From: Delphinapterus leucas
Lineage: Eukaryota; Chordata; Mammalia; Artiodactyla; Monodontidae
DNA length: 64,000 nucleotides
Direction of reading: 5' to 3'
NCBI RefSeq assembly: GCF_002288925.2
Contig: NW_022098004.1
Span: 8,377,604 to 8,441,603, forward strand
The notes beneath the pieces were generated by a model, which saw nothing but the letters and a program-made list of their open reading frames with translations, had not been told where the DNA came from and did no database searches. The translations under genes and the position numbers were made by a program. Shown here in pieces: positions 1 through 10,989 of the stretch (position 1 is the stretch's first letter; every line of letters begins with the position of its first letter).

Positions 1-840
1 CCCATGTCACCTTGCTCCCGTGGCAGAGCTCCCTGCCCCAGTGTCCCAGGCCAAGAGGCTCTCAGGCTGTCTCGCTAATGCTAGTTCACGTGTGGGGCTT
101 TTTGCACAGTTGCTGTCCTGGGAGCAGACGGGTAGGAGTGGCAAGATGGGGCCGACACGGGCAGGTCTGGGGCAACTTAACAGTGTGACTGGCAGACACC
201 TGCCAAGCCAGCAGGAGAAAGGGAGCTGGGTTCATCCAGGGGAGCACGGGGAAGAGCAGAGGTGAAGGAGGCAGCTGGAGGGAGGTCTTCCCTCAATCCT
301 TTTTTGCAGCTGGTCTGCAGGGAAAATGAGCTGTAACTGCCCCTGCCCACCAAGCCCCCTCCACTGCCAATTTATGGCTTCTTTCCTGCGAGCTCATCAG
401 TAATTATGGACCAGCAGGTTCTTAAGAAGCAAACTCCCTGAAAGGCACAGGCTAGCTCTGGCTCTGCTGCGGCCCCCCCTCGGACCCAGAAGGAGGTTTC
501 CAGATCCTGGGCCTGTGGCTGGCCTGCACCTGCCTCCAACTCTGCACATTCCAAGCACGGAGCTGTCGGGCTGTTTCCACACAGGCCAGCACACTTGTTC
601 CCAAGCCAAAAGACTCCAGAGGAGAATGATAAAATGCTGGGGTTTAGGGTATTTTGCAACTGAATTAAGCCCTGTGAGCCCGGCTGGCAAATGCCCCAGG
701 TGAAAGCTTCCCTACTACACACGGGCAGGGCTCTTGGGCTAGCTGAGACGTAAAGGTACCCATCACAGTTCATCACTGCAGCTTTGGCCACCTGCTCCCA
801 GACCCCTTTGCACCCACACCCTGAGGCCTGCCTGGTAGTT
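1..840. other. unique GC-rich sequence, no gene recognised
   Basis: Moderately GC-rich sequence without a recognisable repeat. Frames are open on both strands (for example 372-791 minus) but show no domain, signal peptide or plausible splice structure, so I call none of them. Confidence 0.4.
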
Positions 841-854
841 TGGATTCATGGAAG

Positions 855-925
855 AGGCAGGATAGACTAGTAGTAAAGAACAGCGTCTGGGAGCAGACAG
901 GACCAGTTAGCTCCCATCTTTGCTG
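855..925 (+). repeat. MIR SINE 5' fragment (weak)
   Basis: The wording around tagactagtagtaaagaaca and the following 'gtctgggagcagacagga' resembles the tRNA-like head of MIR. The core and tail are not recognisable, so this is a fragment at best. Confidence 0.3.
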
Positions 926-1334
926 CAGGTCCTTGGTGGTTGTTTTCTGAGCTTCCTTCTTTTTCTCAGAGTGGAACCCTTACCTGCTTTGAAGATTTCT
1001 AAAATTAGAACTAAAAATATACTCATGTGGCTAGCTTCCCTCATTGAGCCTGTTGGACAATGACATGTTATTTTCCCATTTCTCAAAATATTCTGCATGT
1101 TATAATGTCAGTCATGGATTGTTAACATGGGTTTGTTTTAAATATATTTACTATTAATGAATTGTCATAGATATGTACATAGGTGTGTTTTTTAAATCTT
1201 CTCTGTCTCAAAACTAAATATTAAACAAATGAATGCTATATAGCTCATTTATTTGTTTTATTTGTTTACTAGTTCTATAGAATATAGATGTGTATACACA
1301 CACATATGGTGCTCCATTTGTATATCTGTATGAA

Positions 1335-1482
1335 ACTTAGCACTGTGGCATAATGAATGAGAACGGAGCTCTGAGTAGACAGACCTGAGTCCCACCATTT
1401 GCTCTGACACATCTTAGCTTTGTGACCTTAAGCAAGTTAATTAACCTTTCTGAACTCGCTTTTGCTTATCTGGGGGGACCTT
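1335..1482 (+). repeat. MIR SINE
   Basis: Plus-strand MIR. The head-to-core order 'gtggcataatgaatgagaac', 'gagtcccaccatttgctctg', 'ttagctttgtgaccttaagc' follows the family consensus. The 3' part degrades after the 'aacctttctgaa' block. A second MIR starts right after it, so the two lie head to tail. Confidence 0.75.
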
Positions 1483-1497
1483 ATGCAGAATGGTTCT

Positions 1498-1660
1498 AAG
1501 GGCTTCATCTCTGGAACCAGATTATCTGGGTCTGACTCCCAGGTCCACGAGTTACTCACCTCTTTGTGCCTCAGTTTTCCCAGCTACAAAATGGGAATCA
1601 GACTAGTACCCACCTCATAGTGGTGCTGTGAGGATTAAACAAGCTATAACTGAAAGTCAG
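1498..1660 (+). repeat. MIR SINE
   Basis: Plus-strand MIR with strong core blocks: 'ctctttgtgcctcagttttc', 'acaaaatgggaatca', 'cctcatagtggtgctgtgag' and 'gattaaac'. It lies directly downstream of another MIR. Confidence 0.85.
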
Positions 1661-1699
1661 GGAATGTCAGGAGCTTAAAGGGCTGCCTGAAACCGAGTT

Positions 1700-1775
1700 A
1701 TTAAGATGACTATAAAATGGGAATCATAATAAGATCCACCGTAGAGGGTTGCGATGAGCAAAGTTGAGATAGCGT
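1700..1775 (+). repeat. MIR-like fragment
   Basis: The segment repeats the MIR wording 'ctataaaatgggaatcataa' and 'gagggttgcgatgagcaaag', giving three MIR-like cores within 450 bp. It could be a separate insertion or a local duplication of the preceding element. Confidence 0.4.
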
Positions 1776-1929
1776 GTGTGAAGCATGCAGCTCTGAGCTC
1801 GACACCCAAGCGCTGCGTTGAAATGGCAGCTGTGGTTGTTGACATTTTGCTTCAGGCCGGGCTGCACACTCCCAGTGCCTGAGATCCATGGAGTCTCCTG
1901 CAGCACCAGTATCCAGGGATATGATTGCG

Positions 1930-1988
1930 GGGGAGACCGAGGGTGGGAAATGGGGATGGGGATGGGGAGTGGGGTGGGAAGTGGGGAT
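1930..1988 (+). repeat. G-run tract with quadruplex potential
   Basis: At least seven runs of three or four G separated by 1-4 bases (gggtgggaaatggggatggg, then further gggg runs). This satisfies the usual four-run rule for an intramolecular G-quadruplex several times over on the given strand. No promoter is visible next to it. Confidence 0.6.
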
Positions 1989-2429
1989 GCTGTTACCCGG
2001 GCTCTGCTGCAGACAGAAGCCGCCGAGGCTGCACACCCCACACTCCAGGAGGCCCAGCTCCCGCTGCACCCAGGCCAGGACCATTTTGCTGAGCCACCTC
2101 TAGCTGCCAAATGTTGTTCTAACCAGAGCTCTTTGATACGCTGCCAGTCCTTGGGCAATGGAGGCGAGGTGTGCTGGGATCCAGGCAAGGCCCTGGGGTG
2201 AGGGCCTGCCGATCCCAACAGCCGTGCCAGCGCAGGGCCGGGGGAATGTCCCGGAAGGGTGGGGCTGGACCGGGTGCCTGAGCCTCACAGCCAGGACAGT
2301 AGAAGACGCATCACAGCCACTAAGGGGCTCCGTGCGCAGGCTCTCAGCCTCCTCTCAGCGCAGGCTCCAGCCACAGGAGCTGGGGGTACACTTGGCCCGA
2401 TTGAGAACCACGCACACTGCCTTACAGTA

Positions 2430-2525
2430 CAGAGGAGAAAGGAGGGCATAGGAGAAAAACGAGAGAGACCAAGAGATGTGGGAAGAGAGGAAGGAAGAGG
2501 AGAGAGAGAAAAGGAAACGGCCACT
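2430..2525 (+). repeat. purine-rich low-complexity tract
   Basis: Almost continuous A/G sequence (gaggaaggaagaggagagag and similar). It lengthens open frames artificially on both strands, including the 211-codon frame at 2259-2894. Confidence 0.7.
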
Positions 2526-2959
2526 GTGCAAGTGTGGTCTTGGGAGCCAGTGTCATGGCCTCTTCAATCCAGGGACCTCCCTCTGAATGGGCCCCACGGG
2601 GCAGATTGTGGGAAAGACCCACTTAGGAGCAGATCCTTCCAGAAAGGCCCAGGGTGGCAGCACTTTCCATGGCATAAAGCCTTTCCCCAGGAAACACCAG
2701 GTTTTCATCATCAGTGCCAACGTTTGCAGCCCCCAAATCCCCCATCTGTCCCCATGCAGGGAGGGGCCGGCACTGTGTCCCCTCAGGGCCACTTGTGTCT
2801 CCTTGGCCGGTTCCAAGTATCCAAAAGGGATAGTGCCAGATACGTCCAGGGTCCAAGCCCCTTGCAGGGCTTCCCCTCTGCCGAGAACGGCTAACCGTGG
2901 GGATGCATGCCCAGAACACAGAGGAGAGGAAAGGCGTCGGGACACACTTAAGTCAAAAA

Positions 2960-3042
2960 AGTGCATGTTGTTTATCTGAAATTCAGATTTAACTGGGCTT
3001 TTTGTATTTTTATTGGCTAAATCTGGCCACCCCTGACAGGCA
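2960..3042 (+). repeat. ancient dispersed repeat fragment, unclassified
   Basis: The blocks 'gaaattcagatttaactggg', 'tgtatttttattggctaaat' and 'ctggccacccctg' are wording I recognise from a common old mammalian repeat. I cannot name the family with confidence. Confidence 0.35.
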
Positions 3043-3607
3043 GCTCTGACCTGACTTCAGTAGCTATTTCAAACTCCTGCCCCCATCACACGTATCCCAG
3101 GAAGGTCACCAGCTTGGGAGAGCTGGAGCTTGACCATCCTGCCAAACGGCTGGGTGATTTTATCCTTGGCGAGAAAGGGAAAAAAAGGGGAAAACTGGTC
3201 TCTTGGTTAACTTGATGCTAGATCAGGCATTCACCGAGGGCCGAGTGTATCTATCCTAGGGTCTGCAGTAGCCATTCACCTGCGTCGTTTCATTTAAGGC
3301 TGATGACCATCTAAGGAGCAGGATTTGCATTTCTGTTTCTCTCCGGGCAGATTCCCTCTGCACCATTGTGGATGCTGAGCCTGCCTGAGATCCAGCCCAG
3401 GGCCCTGGCCACAGGCTGCTGGGCTGAACTTGTCCACAGCTGACATCGACTTCGCCGGGGCATTTTACTTCTGATCTTCTCTCTCTCAATACCCTTGCAA
3501 TGTCCCTGTTTCCAAAATGAGTGCCCGATGGGCCTGCTACTCCAGGTGAGTCAGAATCCGAAGGCAAACACGGTAGGTGATAAGGGAGAAAACCTTAGTC
3601 CAAGAGG

Positions 3608-3800
3608 CTCAGGTGGAAAAAGCGTGGGTTGGTGACACCCAGCCCTGAGTCAGAATCCCAGCTCTTGCATTGCCTGCATGACTGCACAAGTTACATGAGA
3701 TTGTTTGAGCTTCAGTTTCATTTGCTAAATAATTGGGATAATAATACACATAGCACTGGGTAGTTAGGATTTAATCAGAGAAGGCATGAGAAGTAAGCAC
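3608..3800 (+). repeat. MIR SINE
   Basis: Plus-strand MIR: 'cctgagtcagaatcccagct', then 'tgagcttcagtttcatttgc', 'aattgggataataataca' and a degenerate tail. The tRNA-like head is shortened. Confidence 0.75.
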
Positions 3801-4089
3801 CCATCAACTGAGCTATTATCTCCCTGAAATGATGGCTGGAGAAGAATAAAAGGGATCTAAAGTAAAGACGTGTAGTAGATGCTTCATAAACGGTAATTAC
3901 GACTATTGTTACTAACCCCCTTTGGAATGGGTTGTTTTCCAAAAGCCACTCAAAAATCCTGTCCCTATTGCAGAGAACTGGATAAATGACTCCTTTGATA
4001 AACTAGCTTTTCACCTGCGGGAAGTGGGTTGCTGGTCCTACGCAGGTTAAAATGACTGAAAATCAATTTGATTTGACAGCTGCTGAAGA

Positions 4090-4310
4090 AACGAAATGCG
4101 TGTACAAACCGATGAGCAGCAGAGCCCATCGGCGCTGATACAAAGCGAGACCACAGAGAGGGCTGCTGTCTACGATCCAGCCGCCTGCTTCCTGTTGGGG
4201 CCGCCAGCCTGGCCACCCATCGACAGCAGGTAAGATCGGAGGTCCCGCTGACGCCGCCGCTCCCAACTCCGGGGTCTGCAAGGTGCACGCCGGAGCCCAG
4301 GTGCTGGGGC
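4090..4310. promoter_or_regulatory. small CpG-rich patch, possible promoter or regulatory element
   Basis: CpG dinucleotides are clustered here (ccgatg, atcggcgctg, acgccgccgctccc, gcacgccgg) in a window where CpG is otherwise sparse. The patch is shorter than a standard CpG island. It coincides with the candidate exon and splice donor at 4230. Confidence 0.3.
4096..4233 (+). CDS. candidate coding first exon (45 codons) ending at a splice-donor match
   Basis: An ATG at 4096 opens a 45-codon frame that stops only at a TAA at 4231-4233. That TAA is part of a donor match, gacagcag|gtaagat, with the GT at 4230-4231. If the donor is used, 134 bases of frame would join a downstream exon in phase 2. 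The base at -3 is G, acceptable for initiation. The surrounding 4090-4300 segment has far more CpG than its neighbours, as promoters and first exons often do. The translated peptide starts MRVQTDEQQSPS, is mostly polar, and has a proline-rich hydrophobic end; I do not recognise it. No TATA box or matching next exon was identified. It could equally be a chance frame in a small CpG patch or a non-coding first exon. The minus strand is also open across this segment, which weakens the coding reading. Confidence 0.2.
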   Translation: MRVQTDEQQSPSALIQSETTERAAVYDPAACFLLGPPAWPPIDSR

Positions 4311-5560
4311 CCTGGCCTTGGAGACCCACACCCCAAACCGCACACCCAAGAGCGTTCCCTGCTACCTTGCAGCACGGTTAGCTGCCACTAAAAAGGCAGA
4401 ACCACCGGGGTCCGAGAGCTGAGCTGCTCGTAAGATCAAGGGAGGCAACAGGTCATTTCATCCACCTACCTCTCGCCAAAGAACAGAGGGCTTCAGTCCC
4501 CGCCCGCTCCTTGCCTCACTCACCTGCCCCCAAACCCCTATTCCCAGGTCCCCATGCTGTTCCTTTGTTCCCATCAGACCCAACTGCCCAACTCTTGAAA
4601 TGACACATCCTCTGAGGCCACTAGGCCCATTGCAGGCCGCTTTGTGTGACTCAGGGAAGGCCCTCAGCCTCCTCGAGCTTCAGTTGCTATGGTGGTCAAG
4701 TGGGGAATAAATCAGCATTAGCACTTCCTGCTAAGAACCAAGGGGCACGTGAAAGTGCAAAGGCTTTGTCGGCTGGGTGGGCTTCCAGATGGGAGTTTCC
4801 GGTATCCGCCATGCTCTAGAACACGGGGAATGTTCCCCGGGTAAGAGTGGGGACGTTACTCATTGACCTACTCCCTCCTGCTGTTTTTCCGTGCGTCCTG
4901 ATTTTCTTCCACTTGCTACGGGGGAGGGTGGGATTGTCACTGGGTCAACGCCACTGGAGACTATTCTCCCTGAGTTCTTAGCGTAAGTAACCCAGGAACC
5001 AAACTAAGGAATCTGGCTACTTGGAATCCTCCCCGTGGGTTTATTTTAAACTAGCTGTTATCATGATGAAATAAATAAATCCTATGGCTGCTTCCCCCGC
5101 CATACCAAGTTGCCCTAGTAAGAAACAGCGTCTTCAAAGACCATACCTCCCCTGGAGACATCTATCTTTACTTTTATATTCTCTCTCTTTCCCTCCACCC
5201 ACGAACCCACCGGCCCCGTCTTCATATATCTTGAACTGCTTTCCTGATCAGTGAGCCACGTGGGCCAGAGGCTATTATCTGTTTCAGCTACTCTGGAAGG
5301 TGCTTGCCTATTTTTCTAGGTACAGCCCAGGTAGAAGCCTATCCACCGCTTAGCTTTTATTTTAAGCCAGATCTAAAGACACCCTCCAAGTTTGGTGAAC
5401 ATCCATCTACCCAGTTTCATCTGCACAGAAAAGAAGCTTGTTTTGTTCACAGAGATAAATATTGTCACTGTCTCCAGCCTGAAGGAAAGGCTGCCTTAGA
5501 CAACCATGGACAGATTGCTTAACCGTGTTCCAAGAAAGTGCCAGTTGCTTGCAATATACC
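4310..5560. other. mostly unique sequence
   Basis: No gene recognised. A weak MIR-like stretch lies near 4600-4720 ('tgtgtgactcagggaaggcc'). The rest carries short open frames only. Confidence 0.35.
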
Positions 5561-5574
5561 AACGATAGGTTTCA

Positions 5575-5765
5575 TGTAATGAAAACTGACCACACACTAT
5601 CTTATTTAATCACCAATACCTCCAACAAAGGTTAGGTACAATTATTATCCCATTTTATAGATGAGGCGCGTGAGACTTGGAGAGATGAAGCCATTTGCTC
5701 AGAACTAAGAGCTAATAAGAGCCAGGATTCAAAGCAAGGCCTTTAGAACACTTACCACAAGCCCT
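5575..5765 (-). repeat. MIR SINE
   Basis: Reverse-strand MIR: 'tatcttatttaatcaccaat', 'attattatcccattttatag', 'atgaggcgcgtgagacttgg', then 'agccaggattcaaagcaagg'. These are the complements of the tail, core and tRNA-like head in that order. Confidence 0.85.
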
Positions 5766-5769
5766 GCTA

Positions 5770-6357
5770 GTTAACTCACCATGCTTTTGTGTGGACAAAA
5801 GGCCCGTGAGCTGTGTACTGGTACTTTTACAGAGGAGGGGCAAGCTCCGGGAGCCTCAGGTGTGATGAGTTGACTGAAGAGCCTTGAAAGATGTTCTTGA
5901 ACCTCAGCATCTGGGAGGGGCCTGGGAGCTGCCACAACCCAGCTTACTGGCAACTGAACACTCTGTGTGTGATTATGCACGAGATGGTTTAATTAACTGC
6001 ACGGCTCACCTGTCACCGTATGTGCCTTCATGAAGCATCTTTCATCTCGGATCTCCAAAGCAGCTATAAAAGTTGTAATTAGTCATAATGATTGTCATGA
6101 TTTTTAATAGTTATCTACTATAAGATCCCTTTGACAGGTGAAGGTGCTGAGGCTTGGGGTCAGAGGGAGATGTGAAACGTGGAGACCCAAGACGTAAACT
6201 AGCCAAGGCCCTCCATTCTTGGGGAGCCTCCCAGGAAGCATAGCGGGCCATGAAACAAAGAACTGCCACAGGCATATGAGTCTGTCTCCTCTTGCCTTTG
6301 GGAATGGCTCACGTTTCTTTCTGGATGGAGGAGAGTGGTCACTTTCCATGGCATTTT
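5770..6357. other. unique sequence before a CHR SINE
   Basis: No repeat family or gene recognised. Frames overlapping the SINE at 6370 continue into this stretch but have no coding character. Confidence 0.35.
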
Positions 6358-6600
6358 AAAACAGGTGTAGGGGCTTCCCTGGTGGCACAGTGGTTGAGAG
6401 TCCGCCTGCCGATGCAGGGGACACGGGTTTGTGCCCCTGTCCGGGAAGATCCCACATGCCGCGGAGTGGCTGGGCCCGTGAGCCATGGCCGCTGAGCCTG
6501 CGCGTCTGGAGCCTGTGCTCCACAACGGGAGAGGCCAGGCCACAACAGTGAGAGGCCCGCATACCGCAAAAAATAATAATAAATAAATAAAACAGGTGTA
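6358..6600 (+). mobile_element. CHR SINE, short form, with 12-bp target-site duplication
   Basis: A tRNA-derived SINE occupies 6370-6588. It starts ggggcttccctggtggcaca, continues through a degenerate box-B region near 6424 (gggtttgtgcc), and ends in a taataataaataaataa tail. The duplication aaaacaggtgta is perfect at 6358-6369 and 6589-6600. The element is about 219 bp and lacks roughly 110 bp of the internal and 3' sequence present in the longer copies at 34713 and 60822. It is non-autonomous and relies on L1 for mobility. Its reverse complement gives spurious frames over 6199-6632. Confidence 0.95.
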
Positions 6601-7195
6601 AATAAAGGCAAAGGGGGGGGGTTAAGATTCAAGATACTCCTCTAGCACACCAACCCCAGTCTGCTTATTGGCAACACCTGGGCAAGAGTCATGATAAATT
6701 CTAAATCACAACAGTCTTGCATTCTTTTCCAAGATAGGTGCAACCACAAGAGGAGACACAGAGAGTCTCAGAAAAACAAAGGTTATTCTATCCACAGGTG
6801 CTGGAGACAGGAGGCGAGTGGCTCAGGGCACATGGGAAAGACACCAGGGTGGACAGGAGACAGAAGACAGGAGCGGGGTGAAATCTGAGACTGAGGCCTT
6901 TATTGGGGTTTCTGAGGGCAAGGCAGGAAAGGGCAGAGTGAACAGCCTAGGACTGGCTAGTTGAACAATTCAGTGAACTTTGGGCTGTGGGGATGGTCCC
7001 TAGTTGCCTGGTACCTGGTCCTGGGCTGGTTAAGGCAGAGGGATATTGTCTCCGGGGGTATATGGACCAGATGGAGGATTGGTTAGTTTGCATATCAAAG
7101 ACGTACTGGAAACTTTCCTACCTCTAAGAATTGTCTGGTCCAGGGAGGGACAGTCTCTTCCCAGGCAGAAGGGTTTTTATTAAGATATCAAAGCA
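6601..7195. other. unique sequence
   Basis: No gene or known repeat seen. A short G run (9 G at about 6612) follows the SINE. Confidence 0.35.
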
Positions 7196-7256
7196 TCATA
7201 ATATATAGAAAATTATATCTATCTATCTATATCTATATATATATAAAATAGAACAC

Positions 7257-7293
<37 letters not shown>
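7196..7293. repeat. compound microsatellite (ATCT)n/(AT)n/(GT)n
   Basis: AT-rich (atct)n and (at)n from about 7200-7250, then an uninterrupted GT run from about 7258 to 7293 (roughly 17 units). Likely polymorphic in length. Confidence 0.9.
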
Positions 7294-7296
<3 letters not shown>

Positions 7297-8005
7297 CTGG
7301 GAGAGGTAGATTGAGATTTGGGAAGAGAGCGGTGAGAAACTTTCTCCCATCTCTAAAAAAAAGGAAAAATTATGAAGAAGATGAACTTTTTTACCTTCTC
7401 TTGGAGGAGTTCATAAGATCCCCTCAGTGAGAGTTTCTTCTCTTCCTCCCTTTCCATTGACTCCCCTGACTGTGTATTTGAGTCCAGGACAATCTGAGAT
7501 GAAGAAATGACAGCAGCCTGGGTCATTGTAAGATGCTTAGTGGATACTTTGTTTAGACTTAGAGATTCCTTTCGATCTGCCTATGTTCTTGCCCTTTCGT
7601 CGCATACTAATGACTGTAGCATATGCTTCTAGTTCCGTGTCTTTGGATGCCCCAATCCTGAAAATTTCTCTTGTAATGACACTTCCTGGATTTTCAATGC
7701 AAGCTGTGAGGTAAACAAGATTTATCCAAGGTCATTATTAGTAAATGGAAGAACCACGTCTCAAACCAAGGGCTTTCTTCTTCTCAAACTATCCCACTGT
7801 GTCAGAATGAGAGAGAGATGAACCTTGGCTGAACAGTCATTTTTCAGGAAGTCATGAAGTGAAAACTCACCTTTGGAAAATAAATTCTGCCAGGAAAACA
7901 AGGTGGCTTTTTGGAGCAGAATAATGAGAATCGTTTAATAATCAGAAGGCTTATAGCGGGATCACATCTACCGACTCTTAGCCCCTTTTCAATTCAAAAA
8001 CTCTT
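7294..8005. other. unique sequence
   Basis: No gene recognised. The composition is ordinary and frames are short. Confidence 0.3.
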
Positions 8006-8009
8006 ATTC

Positions 8010-8520
8010 GTATGCATCAGAAAACACATATAAGAATGTCATGTAATCGTATTTCTAAAAGCAAAACACCTGCACCAAAACCAGACAACTGAAAATTACC
8101 CCATTATCCTTCAACAGGCGAATAGATAAATGGAATAGAACACTAGACAGTAGGGAAGATAAATGAACTACATATAGGTACATGCAACAACCCGGATGAA
8201 TCACAGAAACATAATGCTGAGAGGAAAAACCAAGAAAGATGATATAGAACATAGTGGCATTTTTACAAAGCTGAAAAACAACCCCTTGCCCACATACCCA
8301 CACACGGTTGAGGGTTACCTACGTAAGTATAACTTTAAAGGAAAGCCAGAGAATGATAAAGAAAACTTAGGATAGGCATACTTGATAAAGAAAATAGAGG
8401 GGCCTTGGGAAGGAAGATTCATTGATATTATTTTATAGTTCTTAAGACATTGTTTTACAGGTATTTTACATTCAGTGTCATGACTGACATATAGATGACG
8501 TACATAGATAATTTTGTATG
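8010..8520 (+). repeat. old L1 (L1M-type) 3' fragment
   Basis: The order 'accccattatccttcaacag', 'gcgaatagataaatggaata', 'caacaacccggatgaatcac', 'ataatgctgagaggaaaaac' and a late 'gatagataat'-like end follows the ORF2 terminus and 3' UTR of ancient mammalian L1. It is heavily diverged with no open frame. Confidence 0.6.
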
Positions 8521-9350
8521 TCCCCCAAATGCGTATTTCGGGAGACAGCTTCCTAGCACAAATAGCCCAAAGGCAAACAGTTTCATTCAGTGACAGTAGA
8601 TAAACATGAAGTTCAAGAAAAATACAAGGAATGTGGTGTGTGGGTGGAGGGAATGGGGCCCCAGAAGGAACTCAGGAAAAGAGGAGAGTGGAGAAAAAGG
8701 CTGGAAGCAAAAGCTGGGAGAATAAATGTCTGTGGTTCCTGGTTTTATTTCTCGTTTCTCCATAAGATCCTCTCGGTTGCTGACTATGCCCTGTTCTCAC
8801 ACCCTCTAGGATAGTTTTAAGGCCCCATAGACAAGGGATGCCCTTCCCGGGATGTAAGGCTTGCCCACTTTCACGGTGGCAGATACACAGGCTAGAGAGG
8901 GAACCAAACTCAGAGTCAAAACCCCAGGGCTCACTTTCACGCTAAAAGTGTGCCTTGGTAGAGGTCTCCGGGCCTCCCAATGGTGGGGACACATGAATAA
9001 AATATAGATGAGATTGCATTGTAAGGTGCAAAGCGCTGTGCTTATATCAAGGTCTCTGAGACGTGCTGCACCCAGGATGTGGGCTTGCTTGTTCTGCCTA
9101 TCAAGTTCCTGGCCTCAGTTTGCTACCCTACTCTCTGTTTCACACAGATGGCCCTTGCCATATTTAGGAACACCTTCTCAGCTTGGGAAGTCAGACAAAG
9201 ACGGAGAAGTAGTTTTTTTTCCTCCCCCCTCCCTAAATATTACAACTGAAACTGTAACACAAAATATCCTAATGAAAAGTGAGAAGAAAATTATCTGGAT
9301 ATCACAAAGACCTGTCATTCAGCATCTCCAAACACTTATGTTTGAGTTAT
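8521..9350. other. unique sequence
   Basis: No gene recognised. A 114-codon frame at 9008-9352 ends at the L1 insertion site and has no domain signature. Confidence 0.3.
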
Positions 9351-9351
9351 A

Positions 9352-9605
9352 GACTTAACGTTTTTTTAAAAAATTTTATTGGAGTATAGTTGATTTACAA
9401 TGTTGTGTTAGTTTCAGGTGTACAGGAAAGTGATTCAGTTATACGTATACATATATTCATTCTTTTTTAGATTCTTTTCTCATAGAGGATATTACAGAAT
9501 ACTGAGCAGAGTTCCCTGTGCCATACAGTAGGTCCTTGTTGGTTACCTATCTTATATATAGTAGTGTGTGCATGATGATTTATCTCCCCTCCCCCAGGGA
9601 CTTAA
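9352..9605 (-). mobile_element. L1 3' UTR fragment, 5'-truncated, with short TSD
   Basis: The poly-T start (gtttttttaaaaaattttat) is followed by 'tggagtatagttgatttaca', 'tagtttcaggtgtacaggaa' and 'gttccctgtgccatacagta'. This is the reverse complement of a cetartiodactyl L1 3' end. The 7-bp direct repeat gacttaa flanks it at 9352-9358 and 9599-9605. About 240 bp of L1 remain and no ORF2 sequence is included. Confidence 0.88.
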
Positions 9606-10526
9606 TGCTGTTTTGAATTTGTGTAAGAGGTAGACACCCAGGAAAGAACCTTACTGATAATAATAGTAAAATAATAACAGTAATACTGGCAGCTGTTTTG
9701 GGGTTATGTCGAGGATATACCGCACACACACTGATAGCCTCACGTCCGGCACCCTGTTTATTTCAGAGCAAGATTTTGAGGTCAGTACCGTCATCCATTG
9801 ACCGATGAGGGTTGTGGGCAGGCACTGAAAAGTACAGCAACTTTGCCCAAGAATATTCTACAATTAGGAAGAGTCTGTGCTGAGATTTGAACTTGAGTCA
9901 GTCTGGCGATGAAACCACTCATGTTATAGCCAGGTTCTGATACATTATTTTCCAAAGATTTAACAGGCAAGAAACTGTAATAGCCAAGCTGAGAATAACC
10001 CTATTTCATGAAGGGCTTCAATTTATTTAACACACTCACCTACTCAGAGCAATTAATTACCAAGCATTGGCGAGCCGCCTGCCTCCAGCTCCAGCCCTGA
10101 AGGGGGAGGCCAATGTCTGTATCTCAGGGAAGCCAGGGGTGGAAGAAAAAAGCCAATCCACTCTGATCCTGTTTGCCAAGCCACAGGCTCCCTCCAAAAA
10201 TCAAGAGTTGTCACTCTTGGCAAAGAACGTTCAAAACCCAACGGCGTTTGACTGGAGTGGATTTCTCATCTGCTGCCTGGGCTTCCGCGTTCTCTGGGCA
10301 GCTGTCAGGTCCCCTCCCTCAAGCACCCTTCCCTCCAAGGTGAGGTGTTGACCACAGCGCATGGCACTGGGTCCACCGCACAGCTCTGAAAGTTAGGGCC
10401 TTTCGTGGGTACCTCGCTAATGAGGAAAGCAGGACCGGAGAGGAGAAGATGGTTGATCAAGAAGAGTTTAAGAACTACTGCCTATTCCAGAGCCCCTGCC
10501 ATTGACAACCTAGCACACAATCTCTC
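9606..10526. other. unique sequence with a weak MIR-like patch
   Basis: Around 9760-9940 the wording ('gcaactttgcccaagaatat', 'gagatttgaacttgagtcag') suggests a diverged minus-strand MIR. The rest is unique. Confidence 0.35.
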
Positions 10527-10764
10527 CAGGGCAGGACTTTGCAACCAGGGGAGCCTGTACCCTCCAGCCCAGGACACTAAGCAATACCTGGGGACATTTT
10601 TGGTTGTCATTACTGGGGATGGAGGCTGCTAGTGGCATCTGGTGGGGAGAGCCTGGGGCAGGGGTGCTGCTAAACATTCCACAAAGCATATGACAGCCCC
10701 CTCCCCCAACAAAGAATTTTTCCACCCCAAATGTCAATGGTGCCAAGGTTAAGAAAACTCAGGC
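10527..10764 (+). mobile_element. MER20 (hAT-Charlie non-autonomous DNA transposon)
   Basis: Matches MER20 wording in order: 'acctggggacatttttggtt', 'gtggcatctggtgggg', 'gtgctgctaaacattccaca', 'tgacagccccctcccccaac' and 'aaatgtcaatggtgccaagg'. The 3' terminus is where a CHR SINE later inserted. No transposase is encoded. Confidence 0.85.
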
Positions 10765-10989
10765 TGGGGCTTCCCTGGTGGCGCAGTGGTTGAGAGTCCG
10801 CCTGCCGATGTAGGGGACACGGGTTCGTGCCCCGGTCCGGGAAGATCCCACATGCTGCGGAGCGGCTGGGCCCGTGAGCCATGGCTGCTGAGCCTGCGCG
10901 TCCGGAGCCTGTGCTCCGCAACGGGAGCGGCCACAACAGTGAGAGGCCTGCGTACCGCAAAAAAAAAAAAAAAAAAGAAAACTCGGGCT
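10751..10989 (+). mobile_element. CHR SINE, short form, with 15-bp target-site duplication
   Basis: The element spans 10766-10974 from ggggcttccctggtggcgca to an A tail of about 17 bases. Box B is present near 10818 (gggttcgtgcc). The duplication aagaaaactcaggct (10751-10765) and aagaaaactcgggct (10975-10989) differs at one base. This copy and the one at 6370 share the same internal deletion. Confidence 0.95.

Noticed and set aside
2259..2894. 211-codon plus-strand frame, longest in the window
   Set aside because: It crosses a purine-rich low-complexity tract, shares the region with open frames on the other strand and in other frames, and has no domain or exon signals.
6199..6632. Overlapping frames around 6.2-6.6 kb
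   Set aside because: Artefact of a CHR SINE read on both strands.
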